Below are positions 16,840 to 25,162 of a DNA stretch of 64,000 nucleotides, in pieces. Positions within the stretch are counted from its first letter, which is position 1. Every line of letters begins with the position of its first letter. The DNA is taken from NCBI RefSeq assembly GCF_000420805.1, contig NZ_ATVQ01000002.1, positions 411,386 to 475,385 on the forward strand, read 5' to 3'. The notes beneath the pieces are model-generated. The model was given only the letters and a program-made list of their open reading frames with translations. It made no database searches and was not told the origin of the DNA. The DNA comes from Yaniella halotolerans DSM 15476 (GTDB lineage: Bacteria > Actinomycetota > Actinomycetes > Actinomycetales > Micrococcaceae). Made by a program: the position numbers and the translations under genes.

Positions 16840-19305
16840 GTGTCGGATATTTCCCAAACCATCACCCGCGACCAGGCTCAACTTCGGGCCGCTCAACTCG
16901 AGGTACACCACTACCGGTTGGAGCTCGATGTCACCGACGACGCCGAATTTCGGGTCAACGCCGTCATCACGTTCTCCGCCTCGCGCGGGGCAATCGGGAA
17001 CACCTGTTTCATTGATCTGCTCGGGCACAAGGTGTTCTCAGCCACGTTAAACGGGACGGATGTCTCCTACGACGGGGCACGTTTGACGCTTGAAAACCTG
17101 CAAGAGGACAACGAACTGGTGGTCTCTTCGTCGTCCCTGTATTCGTCCACCGGTGAGGGTCTACACCGTTACGTCGACCCGTTCGATGAGGCCGAATACC
17201 TGTACTCGCAGTGCGAGCCTGCCGATGCCCGCCGAATATTCCCGGTCTTCGAACAGCCAGATCTCAAAGCAACCTTCGAGCTGCATGTCGCGGCCCCGGC
17301 CCACTGGTCGGTCCTCTCCAATGAGCCCGGCGATTTTAGGTTGGACGGCGATGTCGCCCACTGGAGTTTCGACACGACTCCGGTCATGTCCTCATATCTT
17401 TTCGCGCTGATTGCCGGCGAATATACGCAGGTCGCACAAGGCTCCTGGGATACCGATTCAGCCAGCGTGCCCCTAAGCATCTGGGCCAGGAAATCCATGG
17501 CCGTCCACGTGGATGCAGAAGAAATGTTGGACATAACGCGCGCCGGATTCGAGTTCTATGAAGAACAGTTTGGCGTGGCCTACCCGTTCACCAAATACGA
17601 TCAAATTTTTGTGCCCGAGTTCAACGCCGGAGCCATGGAGAATATCGGAGCGGTGACCATTACCGAGTCGTACATTTTCCGCTCGGCAGTCCCGCAGGCT
17701 ATGGTGCAGCGTCGAGCTATCACGATTCTGCACGAGCTGGCGCACATGTGGTTTGGCAACCTCGTCACGATGCGCTGGTGGGACGATCTCTGGCTCAACG
17801 AGTCCTTCGCCGAATTTGTATCGCATCTGGCCGCGATGCACGCCGGTTACTCCGATGCATGGACCACCTTTAACTCCACGGAGAAGACGTGGGCCTACCG
17901 CCAGGATCAGTTGGCCACTACCCACCCGGTGATCGCCGATATGGTCGACCTCGACGCCGTGGCCGTGAACTTTGACGGCATTACGTATGCCAAGGGTGCA
18001 TCGGTCTTGCGCCAGCTGGTCGCATGGGTCGGCACCGAGCACTTCATGGCCGGTGTACGTACCTATTTCGCGGAGCACGCCTGGTCCAATACCGAATTCT
18101 CTGATCTGTTGCGTCACCTGGAAGCTGCTTCCGGCCGTGAGCTGGCCGGCTGGTCCGATGAGTGGTTACATTCCACTGGGGTCAATACGTTGACCTGGGA
18201 ACGCCATGACGACAACCTGGTGATCACCCAGTCCCAACCTGTGCGGCAGCATCGCGTGGGCATCGGGTTCTACGATGTGATCGAGCAGCGCCTCACGCAA
18301 GTCGGGCTCACGGAAATTGATCTCAAATCAGAAGCGACCACGATCGAGGCACAAGCTACGCCTTTGATCGTGGTCAATGATGGCGACCTGACGTACGCAA
18401 AGCTGCGTCCGGATAGTACTTCGCTCGAGACACTGACGGAGCATCTGGGTGATGTCGACGATTCACTGACCCGTTCCCTGTTGTGGGGCGCTGCCTGGGA
18501 TCAGACTCGAGACGGTCAAGCCTCGGCTTCATGGTTCTTGGAACTGTTGCTGCGACACATCGGCGTCGAAACCGATTCATCGGTGGTCTTTTCGTTGCTG
18601 AGACAAGCTGCGACGGCCCTGGATAATTTCGTGCCCGCATCGCACGGTTCCAGTTACCGCGAACAATTTGCTAGCGGTGTCTGGGAACTTGCTCAGGAGG
18701 CCGAGTCTGGATCCGATATCCAGTTGCAACTCGTGCAGGCCTATGTTCGACACGCCCGCCACGCCACGATCGTGGCACAGCTGGCTGAGAAGCGTGGGCT
18801 TGAAGGTTTCTCTGTTTCCACCGATATGTCATGGTCCGCACTGCAGCGGCTAGTTGCACTTGGTGAAGTTGGTGAGACAGAGATTGATGATGCCCTGGCC
18901 GAGGATGAGTCCTCGACCGGTCATCTGGCCGCAGTTCAAGCCCGTGCCATGATCCCTACCAGTTACGCTAAAGCCGAAGCATGGGATCGCATTACGACCG
19001 GGGAGCTCACCAATCTCGAATTACGGCACATGGTGATGGGTTTCAGTGATGTTCACGAGGCGCAGTTGCTCGAACCGTATGTCAATAGATATTTCGATCA
19101 GATCAACCAGTTGTGGGCAGACAGTAGTTTCGAAACTGCGGAAACACTCGCCTTAGGATTGTTCCCAATGTGGGCAATTACTGAGCAAACCGCAAACCGC
19201 ACCCTGCAGGTTGCCGAAACGACGTCCTACACAGGTCTTGATCGTATTCTCACTGAGTTGCACGACGATGTTCGCCGTGCCCTGACTGCGCAAGCGGCCT
19301 TCTAG
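16840..19305 (+). CDS. pepN: Aminopeptidase N
   Basis: M1-family zinc aminopeptidase removing N-terminal residues from peptides in the cytoplasm. The 821-aa product has the exopeptidase motif GAMEN (about residue 265), zinc site HELAH (298-302) and third ligand Glu321, followed by the catalytic tyrosine region and a long helical ERAP1-like C-terminal domain. GTG start with AAAGGAA upstream. It stops 2 nt before the convergent PKD-protein gene ends. Position next to rpiB-nei is conserved in actinobacteria. Confidence 0.97.
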   Translation: MSDISQTITRDQAQLRAAQLEVHHYRLELDVTDDAEFRVNAVITFSASRGAIGNTCFIDLLGHKVFSATLNGTDVSYDGARLTLENLQEDNELVVSSSSLYSSTGEGLHRYVDPFDEAEYLYSQCEPADARRIFPVFEQPDLKATFELHVAAPAHWSVLSNEPGDFRLDGDVAHWSFDTTPVMSSYLFALIAGEYTQVAQGSWDTDSASVPLSIWARKSMAVHVDAEEMLDITRAGFEFYEEQFGVAYPFTKYDQIFVPEFNAGAMENIGAVTITESYIFRSAVPQAMVQRRAITILHELAHMWFGNLVTMRWWDDLWLNESFAEFVSHLAAMHAGYSDAWTTFNSTEKTWAYRQDQLATTHPVIADMVDLDAVAVNFDGITYAKGASVLRQLVAWVGTEHFMAGVRTYFAEHAWSNTEFSDLLRHLEAASGRELAGWSDEWLHSTGVNTLTWERHDDNLVITQSQPVRQHRVGIGFYDVIEQRLTQVGLTEIDLKSEATTIEAQATPLIVVNDGDLTYAKLRPDSTSLETLTEHLGDVDDSLTRSLLWGAAWDQTRDGQASASWFLELLLRHIGVETDSSVVFSLLRQAATALDNFVPASHGSSYREQFASGVWELAQEAESGSDIQLQLVQAYVRHARHATIVAQLAEKRGLEGFSVSTDMSWSALQRLVALGEVGETEIDDALAEDESSTGHLAAVQARAMIPTSYAKAEAWDRITTGELTNLELRHMVMGFSDVHEAQLLEPYVNRYFDQINQLWADSSFETAETLALGLFPMWAITEQTANRTLQVAETTSYTGLDRILTELHDDVRRALTAQAAF

Positions 19306-19307
19306 GA

Positions 19308-20282
19308 CTATTCTGCCGGAGCGTGGCATCCCCAGGCATCTGCGTTTTCGAGACAGGTTTGGTCAACGTTTCGGGTCACCGCACTAAAGATTCTGATTTC
19401 GATTGGGTCGGCTTGCTGGGTAACCGGCGCGCTGACTTCTTGCACCTCGCCGCCGTCTACTTGGAATGTGCCTTCGAATATCGTGGTGAGTTCGACGGTG
19501 TGAACACCGGGTTCGCTGAACTGGTGGCTTGTATCAGTTTCGGTGTTGAAAATATCAACCGGATAGCCGGGCAGCTCGGTCACGAGGGTATTGCCGTCAC
19601 CATAGTCCCACCGGTATTCAACCGGTGTAGCGGTAATAGTGACTTCCTGGTCGAACATGGTTTGTGTGATGGTTTGCGGTTCGTGGTGACTCGCATAGAA
19701 ATTGGTATGGGTGTTCTTTAGACCAAACGGACCCCGGTCCATCAGAATTTGGGGTGAACTTGGGATAAGTTCCAACAGGTCGGACGTGGTGATCGTGATG
19801 GTGACTGGTTCACTGACAACTTGGGTTTGAGGCGCTGGTGCCGGGCCCGGTGCCGCAGGTGCGGCTGGTGTTGTAGTCGGGCAAAAGTCGTCTGCTCCCC
19901 CAAAGAGTTGAGTCACAAGGCACGTACCTCGAGCAACTGTACTGACCGGCGGAAATGCTGAAGTCGGTCTCGAGACGCTATTGCTGGAGGTGCTTCCGCC
20001 TCCGCCACTCGAATTACCTGTTGCCGGCGCTGGTGCAGGAGCAGCAGGTCGACGTACTGTCCTCGGTCGTTCGTTAGTAGACGTTATATTCTTGAATATA
20101 TCGACCCCTAGTGCGTCCTGACTAGACCGATCTTCAATATCTATTGAGCTGTATGCTGGACCAGCAAGAATAAGACAAAGTATTAAGCTGCATACCGAGA
20201 TCCAGGAGGCTTTGCAGACCAATAGAACACTAGTTCTCGGCTTATGTACCACTGCTCTCACTATCCGGTCCTGTCCATTCAA
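19308..20282 (-). CDS. Secreted PKD-domain protein
   Basis: A 324-aa exported protein of unknown role. A hydrophobic segment at about 18-45 (SLILCLILAGPAYSS) is a signal peptide. Next comes a Pro/Ala/Ser/Thr-rich low-complexity region with two cysteines around CLVTQLFGGADDFC. The C-terminal part has a PKD-like fold signature (YRWDYGDGNTLVT, then FSEPGVHTVELTT) and two more cysteines at the end, so disulfides are likely. It overlaps the upstream lipoprotein gene by 41 nt if ATG 20282 is the start; GTG codons just inside are alternatives. The pair probably works together at the cell surface. Confidence 0.8.
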   Translation of the reverse strand: MNGQDRIVRAVVHKPRTSVLLVCKASWISVCSLILCLILAGPAYSSIDIEDRSSQDALGVDIFKNITSTNERPRTVRRPAAPAPAPATGNSSGGGGSTSSNSVSRPTSAFPPVSTVARGTCLVTQLFGGADDFCPTTTPAAPAAPGPAPAPQTQVVSEPVTITITTSDLLELIPSSPQILMDRGPFGLKNTHTNFYASHHEPQTITQTMFDQEVTITATPVEYRWDYGDGNTLVTELPGYPVDIFNTETDTSHQFSEPGVHTVELTTIFEGTFQVDGGEVQEVSAPVTQQADPIEIRIFSAVTRNVDQTCLENADAWGCHAPAE

Positions 20283-20889
20283 CCAACCAACGTTGGGCTG
20301 TACCGTTGTAACTTAGATCAGCAATCCATTCCGCCGAATTTTCTTCAACACTTTCTTCAACATCTTTCTCTGAATCAGAGTAAAGCTCTGCAGCAGGTTG
20401 GGTAATTTCAAAAGTTAGTGCAGTCCATTCTTGACCTTCATCATCGGTATGTGTGGAAACATCGCTGACATCAATTACCACCGAATCCTCAACAACGGCC
20501 CAATCCCCGTTTTCATAGCGCTCACGCCAACCCTCCATATACAAATCACAAAATTCGCAAACGTCGTGCGAGACCAGAGCTATAGGATCAGTCTCTCCTG
20601 TGAGCCGAGCGTAGTCGATGGCTTCCCAAAAATATTTGAGGGTTGCTTCGGCCCCTTCTTCCGTTTTTTCTGTAGCGACAGCGGGAAGTTTGGGCTCTGG
20701 AACATTCTGCGCGGGCCCATCAGCTGACGCCGGAATATACTCAGCGGTTCCAGCTTCAGAAGCGTCAACCGTCTCTTCAAGTTCCGCATCCTCATCGTTT
20801 GAACAGCCAGTGAGAACCGCGGCAAGGGACAGCGCGGCCAAAACGGCGACGAGACGACTCGGGACAGACTGCTTTAGAAGACGTGGCAT
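20242..20889 (-). CDS. Secreted lipoprotein (DUF6318-like)
   Basis: A 215-aa lipoprotein. The signal peptide ends in lipobox LTGC with the modified Cys29, followed by an acidic linker. The globular part has a CEFC pair and a pattern like actinobacterial DUF6318 (AEATLKYFWEAIDYARLTGE). Function unknown. ATG start with a weak GAAAG upstream. The next gene, a PKD-domain secreted protein, overlaps its end by up to 41 nt, pointing to translational coupling. Confidence 0.8.
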   Translation of the reverse strand: MPRLLKQSVPSRLVAVLAALSLAAVLTGCSNDEDAELEETVDASEAGTAEYIPASADGPAQNVPEPKLPAVATEKTEEGAEATLKYFWEAIDYARLTGETDPIALVSHDVCEFCDLYMEGWRERYENGDWAVVEDSVVIDVSDVSTHTDDEGQEWTALTFEITQPAAELYSDSEKDVEESVEENSAEWIADLSYNGTAQRWLVEWTGPDSESSGT

Positions 20890-21095
20890 TAAGGCACTTT
20901 CGAGTAAGTGAGAAATGATGTTTTATAACAAAGTAATCCCTCGTCGGGATGTAATCCAGATCTCACAGCCAGGTTGTGGAGAATTCGTTTACGTTTTACT
21001 TACGGGACCACTTATCCACAAATACCTACGATCGTGCCGCGGTATACCTCAAAACTTCCGCGATCGGTTGCACCTCAAGCACTCACTACAGTGCA

Positions 21096-22109
21096 CTAGA
21101 GACTGTTCGCGGCGTCATCAGGAACGTCTATAACATCTGCGTCAGTCTCAGTTGCAGGTGGGACGATGCGTTCCTCCCCCGCGTAGATGACACACCGATG
21201 GCCACGGGTAAAACCAACCAGCGTCATGTCAGATTCTTTGGCAAGCTCCACCGCCAATGATGATGGGGCTGACACCGCCACGAGCATGGGAACCCCGGCC
21301 ATGGCTGCCTTTTGGACCAGTTCAAAGCTTGCGCGGGATGAGGTAACCAATACCTTGTCGCTTAATGGCAGGAGTCCTTCCATGAGGGCCCATCCAAGCA
21401 CCTTGTCCACGGCATTGTGTCGTCCGACGTCTTCACGTACCACCAGCATCTTGCCAGTTTTAACGTCGTAAAGGCCGGCACCATGGAGGCCGCCGGTTTT
21501 GGCGAAAACTTTTTGATCCTCACTCAGCTGATTAGGAAGCCCCATGACTGTGAGCTCATCAAGCGTGAAATCAGAGCGCTCGTCAATGGGATAGCAACCA
21601 TTCTGGTGCACCTCGTCCAGAGACTGCCGACCACATAGGCCGCATGAGGAATTGACGACCAGCTGACGCTGCACGGTGGCGGTCGGAGGCAGAACGTGTG
21701 GCGCCAGCGTTATGTCGACGACGTTGTCCGAAGTGTTTTGCAATGCGGATTCGGTTCCTGAAAACGCGCCGAGTCCTAAGGGCGGTGCCAGATCGCTTGT
21801 GAGACTGTTGCCGTCGGGGTGATCCTGTGGCTGTGCCTGGGTGTGCGGGTTGAGACCTTTCGGCCCTTGGTCCTTTTGACAGTAACGGACCCTAAAAACG
21901 TCGTCGGCAGAGTTGATGATCCCTTCGGACAAGGCGAAGCCCACGGCCAAGGAGAAGTCGTGCACGGGTGTGCGCATGGTGACTGCTAAGCGTGTGCCAT
22001 TCACGCGGATCTCGAGGGGTTCCTCAACGGCGAGGGTATCGGCACGGTGGGTTCGCCCCGTGTCGGCATGCACGCGGGCAACACGGACTCGAGCTTGTGA
22101 AGAACGCAT
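21096..22109 (-). CDS. fdhD: Formate dehydrogenase accessory sulfurtransferase
   Basis: FdhD transfers sulfur from a cysteine desulfurase to the molybdenum cofactor of formate dehydrogenase. The predicted product is about 337 aa with the catalytic pair SSCGLCG and the conserved REDVGRHNAVDK loop. Start is placed at ATG 22109 (MRSSQARVR), because longer readings overlap the divergent gene at 22166. The segment between the substrate domain and CxxC has a variable stretch (DQGPKGLNPHTQAQPQDHP). It lies beside other molybdenum-cofactor genes, although no formate dehydrogenase is in the window. Confidence 0.94.
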   Translation of the reverse strand: MRSSQARVRVARVHADTGRTHRADTLAVEEPLEIRVNGTRLAVTMRTPVHDFSLAVGFALSEGIINSADDVFRVRYCQKDQGPKGLNPHTQAQPQDHPDGNSLTSDLAPPLGLGAFSGTESALQNTSDNVVDITLAPHVLPPTATVQRQLVVNSSCGLCGRQSLDEVHQNGCYPIDERSDFTLDELTVMGLPNQLSEDQKVFAKTGGLHGAGLYDVKTGKMLVVREDVGRHNAVDKVLGWALMEGLLPLSDKVLVTSSRASFELVQKAAMAGVPMLVAVSAPSSLAVELAKESDMTLVGFTRGHRCVIYAGEERIVPPATETDADVIDVPDDAANSL

Positions 22110-22165
22110 AACTCCATCGTAGCCGTGCAGCTCCCTTAATGGCAGGGTGTTGTTAGGCTTGAAGC

Positions 22166-23224
22166 ATGACACCTGACCCAAGTTTTGTACGCGCTCGAAC
22201 GGCCCGGCACCGGCGCCTGGCTGAAATTGGTGACGGCGGTGCTGACCGGCTTGCTGGCGCGCGTGTTGCCGTTGTAGGAGCCGGCGGTTTGGGTTCCACG
22301 GTGATCCCCTATTTGGCGGCGGCCGGGGTGGGTCGGATCGATGTTTTTGATGATGACGTCGTCGAGCTGTCGAACCTCAACCGTCAGATTTTGCACTCGG
22401 CCGAGTCGATTGGCCAGCCGAAAGTTGCCTCGGCGATTGCTGCCGGTGAGCGCATCGCCCCCGAGGTCGAGGTGGTCGGGCATCAGCTCCGGTTGGGCGA
22501 CAACTTTGTCGACGTCGTTGGTGCAGTCCAGCCGGATATCGTGGTCGATGGGTCCGATTCTTTTGATACAAGGTTTATTGTCGATGCGGGCGCGGCACAA
22601 CTCGGCGTGCCGGTGGTGTTCGGGGCACTAATGCAGTGGTCGGCCCAAATTACCGTGTTCGATGCGGCCGGTGCCTATGGGCCAGCGGTGCGGTTGACCG
22701 ATATTTTCCCAGATACTCCCGAAGTACGGGCCACCCCGGGCTGTGCTGAGATGGGCATCCTGGGGTCGGTGGCGGGCATGGTCGGCACTATCTTGGCCAC
22801 CGAAACCATCAAACTGCTTGTGGGCGCCGGTCGGAATCTGGTGGGTCGCATGCTGGTGGTCGATGCCCTGGATATGCAGGTCACAGAAATTCCCTTGGCT
22901 CATGCAGCAGATGAAGCTGCGGTGCAGGTGATGGCGGTATCAACCAATGTGTTAGACCAAGACGATCCACCGGTAGTGATTGATGTGCGCCGTGCCGAAG
23001 AAATTGCCGAGCAGCCTGCTCCCATGCCCGTCGTCCACGTTCCCTTCGACCAATTGGGCGACATCCACGACACGGTTGAACCGGGCAGTAGCATTGTGAC
23101 GCTATGCCGCACCGGACCACGCTCAGTGCGGGCAGCGCAAACCTTGGCTGCGGCCGGTTACCAAGTTGTGGGGTATCTTGATGGTGGAGTCGAGGCACTG
23201 CAAAGTGAGGCGAGTGTGCAATGA
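22166..23224 (+). CDS. ThiF/MoeB-family adenylyltransferase with C-terminal rhodanese domain
   Basis: E1-like enzyme that adenylates the C-terminal Gly of a sulfur carrier such as MoaD; the fused rhodanese domain can supply sulfur (MoeZ-type). The 352-aa product has VAVVGAGGLGS for ATP, FDDDVVELSNLNRQ, and the conserved Cys in TPGCAEMGILGSV. The rhodanese domain (about 255-350) has the active Cys in TLCRTGPRS. The CxxC zinc-binding pairs of E. coli MoeB are absent, which also occurs in some actinobacterial homologues. ATG start. It overlaps moeA by 4 nt (ATGA). Confidence 0.92.
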   Translation: MTPDPSFVRARTARHRRLAEIGDGGADRLAGARVAVVGAGGLGSTVIPYLAAAGVGRIDVFDDDVVELSNLNRQILHSAESIGQPKVASAIAAGERIAPEVEVVGHQLRLGDNFVDVVGAVQPDIVVDGSDSFDTRFIVDAGAAQLGVPVVFGALMQWSAQITVFDAAGAYGPAVRLTDIFPDTPEVRATPGCAEMGILGSVAGMVGTILATETIKLLVGAGRNLVGRMLVVDALDMQVTEIPLAHAADEAAVQVMAVSTNVLDQDDPPVVIDVRRAEEIAEQPAPMPVVHVPFDQLGDIHDTVEPGSSIVTLCRTGPRSVRAAQTLAAAGYQVVGYLDGGVEALQSEASVQ

Positions 23225-24420
23225 TCACCCAACAAGAACACCTGGCGCGGATTCTGGAATTGACGGCGCCGTTACCCGTTGAAGAAGTGCCGCTCGCCGA
23301 AGCACTTGGCCACACGTTAGCATCCAATGTGACGTCGAGTATGGATCTTCCGCCCTGGGATGCAGCAGCGATGGACGGCTACGCGGTTGCACTAGAAGGT
23401 TTCACGGTCGGAACGCTACCGGTCACCAAGAGTATTCCTGCCGGCCACACGACACCGGAACGGATCCAGCCCGGGGAGGCTGCCGCGATCATGACTGGCG
23501 CTCCGGTACCGGCCGGTGCCGATACGATCGTGCCGCTGGAAGTGTTCCACGAGCCCAGTCAGCAGATTCCTGATTCAATTACGTTCGAAGACATTCCGAA
23601 ACCTGACCAACACATTCGACGTCGTGCCGAAGACACCTTCGCCGGTTCGATCGTGGCAGCTGCTGGCACAGTGTTGCAGCCCCAGCACATCGGGGCGATT
23701 GCTGCCACCGGCAACGGTTCGGTATATACGGCCCGTCGCCCACGGGTCGCCATTATCTCCACCGGTGATGAGCTCGTCCCGCCGGGCACCCCGCCTGACT
23801 ACGGGCAAATCCCAGATTCCAATGCCCCACTGGTCGCTGCTACGCTCAGCAAACTCGGGGCGCATCCAACCCATCAGTTACGCATTCGCGATTCGGCGGC
23901 GAGCCTGGAGCATACGATCTCACAGCTAGAGTACTCCGTCGATGCGATCATTTTGACCGGTGGCGCCTCGGTAGGTGCCCACGATATTTCCAAATACGTG
24001 CTCTCGTCGTGGCAACACGAGGATCCGACACAGGCCATCAGGTTCACGACGGTGAATATTCGGCCCGGTAAACCCCAAGGATTTGGGTTATCGCCGGCGG
24101 GCACACCGGTGTGGTCATTACCGGGCAATCCGGTGGCCGTATTGGTGTCGCTGCGATTGTTTGTGGCCCCGGGGTTAGCGAAAATGCAACGCCGAGCACC
24201 ACATCGGCGAAAGCTGCACGTCTACACCACTCGCGCCTTATCCACCCCGAAAAAGGTCAACTACTATATGCTGGCGACTCTCGACGGAGATCAGGTGACT
24301 CCGCTACCGTCGAATTCCCATCTGGCCGTGAAAATGGCGCAAACCACCGGCCTCATCCAGGTGCCCGCCGAAGTCGAGCACATCGAAGCAGACCAGATTG
24401 TCGATTACTTACCCCTATGA
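23221..24420 (+). CDS. moeA: Molybdopterin molybdenumtransferase
   Basis: Inserts molybdate into adenylylated molybdopterin in the final step of cofactor synthesis. The 399-aa product carries PPWDAAAMDGYAV, MTGAPVPAGADTIVPLE and the MogA-like motif IILTGGASVGAHD, followed by RPGKPQGFG and the SLPGNPVAVLVSL loop. Start ATG within the ATGA overlap with the ThiF-rhodanese gene. moaD follows with another ATGA-type overlap, so all three are one operon. Confidence 0.96.
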   Translation: MITQQEHLARILELTAPLPVEEVPLAEALGHTLASNVTSSMDLPPWDAAAMDGYAVALEGFTVGTLPVTKSIPAGHTTPERIQPGEAAAIMTGAPVPAGADTIVPLEVFHEPSQQIPDSITFEDIPKPDQHIRRRAEDTFAGSIVAAAGTVLQPQHIGAIAATGNGSVYTARRPRVAIISTGDELVPPGTPPDYGQIPDSNAPLVAATLSKLGAHPTHQLRIRDSAASLEHTISQLEYSVDAIILTGGASVGAHDISKYVLSSWQHEDPTQAIRFTTVNIRPGKPQGFGLSPAGTPVWSLPGNPVAVLVSLRLFVAPGLAKMQRRAPHRRKLHVYTTRALSTPKKVNYYMLATLDGDQVTPLPSNSHLAVKMAQTTGLIQVPAEVEHIEADQIVDYLPL

Positions 24421-24647
24421 TTACCGTTCGTCTTTTTGCCGCGGCCGCTGATGTCGTCGGCACCAAACAACTCAAGATTCAAGCCGAAACCGTTGCCGAT
24501 GTGATCGAGCAACTCTCGGATGCCCAAACCACCACCCGCGTCATCGCGCGATGCTCGTTTTTGGTGAACGGCACCAAAGCGGAACCGGAAACGGCGCTGG
24601 ATGACGACGCTACCGTAGACGTACTACCGCCGTTTGCCGGGGGTTAA
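24417..24647 (+). CDS. moaD: Molybdopterin synthase sulfur carrier subunit
   Basis: Ubiquitin-like protein of 76 aa whose C-terminal Gly-Gly (PPFAGG) is thiocarboxylated by the upstream ThiF-rhodanese protein. Start is ATG 24417, overlapping the moeA stop by 4 nt (ATGA). A longer in-frame reading exists upstream but lies wholly inside moeA. Its stop overlaps the stop of convergent moaE through a shared TTAA. Confidence 0.94.
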   Translation: MITVRLFAAAADVVGTKQLKIQAETVADVIEQLSDAQTTTRVIARCSFLVNGTKAEPETALDDDATVDVLPPFAGG

Positions 24648-25090
24648 ATTCCCACCCAGTGGCTACCCTCGGCACCGAACTGGCGTTTCCAAATGGGTAC
24701 CCGGGCCTTAATTTTTTCCACGACATCACTACACACGCTGAAAGCTTCCTGACGATGCGCGGCAGACACAGCGACCACCAGCGCGGTATCTCCAATAGCT
24801 AGGGAACCAATCCGGTGGGCTGCGACCACCCGAACGGGTAACGGCTCGACATCCAGCGCATTATGCACCGCAACGTTCGCTTCGGCCACGACGTCTCGCA
24901 AATAACCAGTGGCATCCGGGTGGGCAGAATATTCCAGCCCGGTCACCGTGCCTTCCGCTTCAGGATCATGGTCTCGAACGACACCTTGAAATACGACTGT
25001 TGCACCGGCGTCCGGGGCCGCAACCGCAGCCTCCAGTGCACCGGCATCCAACGGGGCTTCGGTTACCACGGACAGTTCAACCAAATTCAT
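24644..25090 (-). CDS. moaE: Molybdopterin synthase catalytic subunit
   Basis: Large subunit of molybdopterin synthase, converting cyclic pyranopterin monophosphate to molybdopterin with sulfur from MoaD. The 148-aa product has VVFQGVVRDHDPE, the HRIGSLAIGD motif and catalytic lysines in DVVEKIKARVPIWKRQ. Unusually it is encoded convergent to moaD rather than beside it on one strand. ATG start; upstream faces the OsmC-globin gene across 72 nt. Confidence 0.95.
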   Translation of the reverse strand: MNLVELSVVTEAPLDAGALEAAVAAPDAGATVVFQGVVRDHDPEAEGTVTGLEYSAHPDATGYLRDVVAEANVAVHNALDVEPLPVRVVAAHRIGSLAIGDTALVVAVSAAHRQEAFSVCSDVVEKIKARVPIWKRQFGAEGSHWVGI

Positions 25091-25162
25091 GGTTCCACTC
25101 TAGATGTTCGCTGCTCGGGGCAATACGCTGTGGCCAGGTGTGACTGAACTAGACTGGCTACC

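Noticed and set aside
22136..22600. Minus-strand frame opposite the ThiF-rhodanese gene, and the N-terminal extension of fdhD to 22181
   Set aside because: Both overlap a well-supported gene; fdhD starts more plausibly at ATG 22109.
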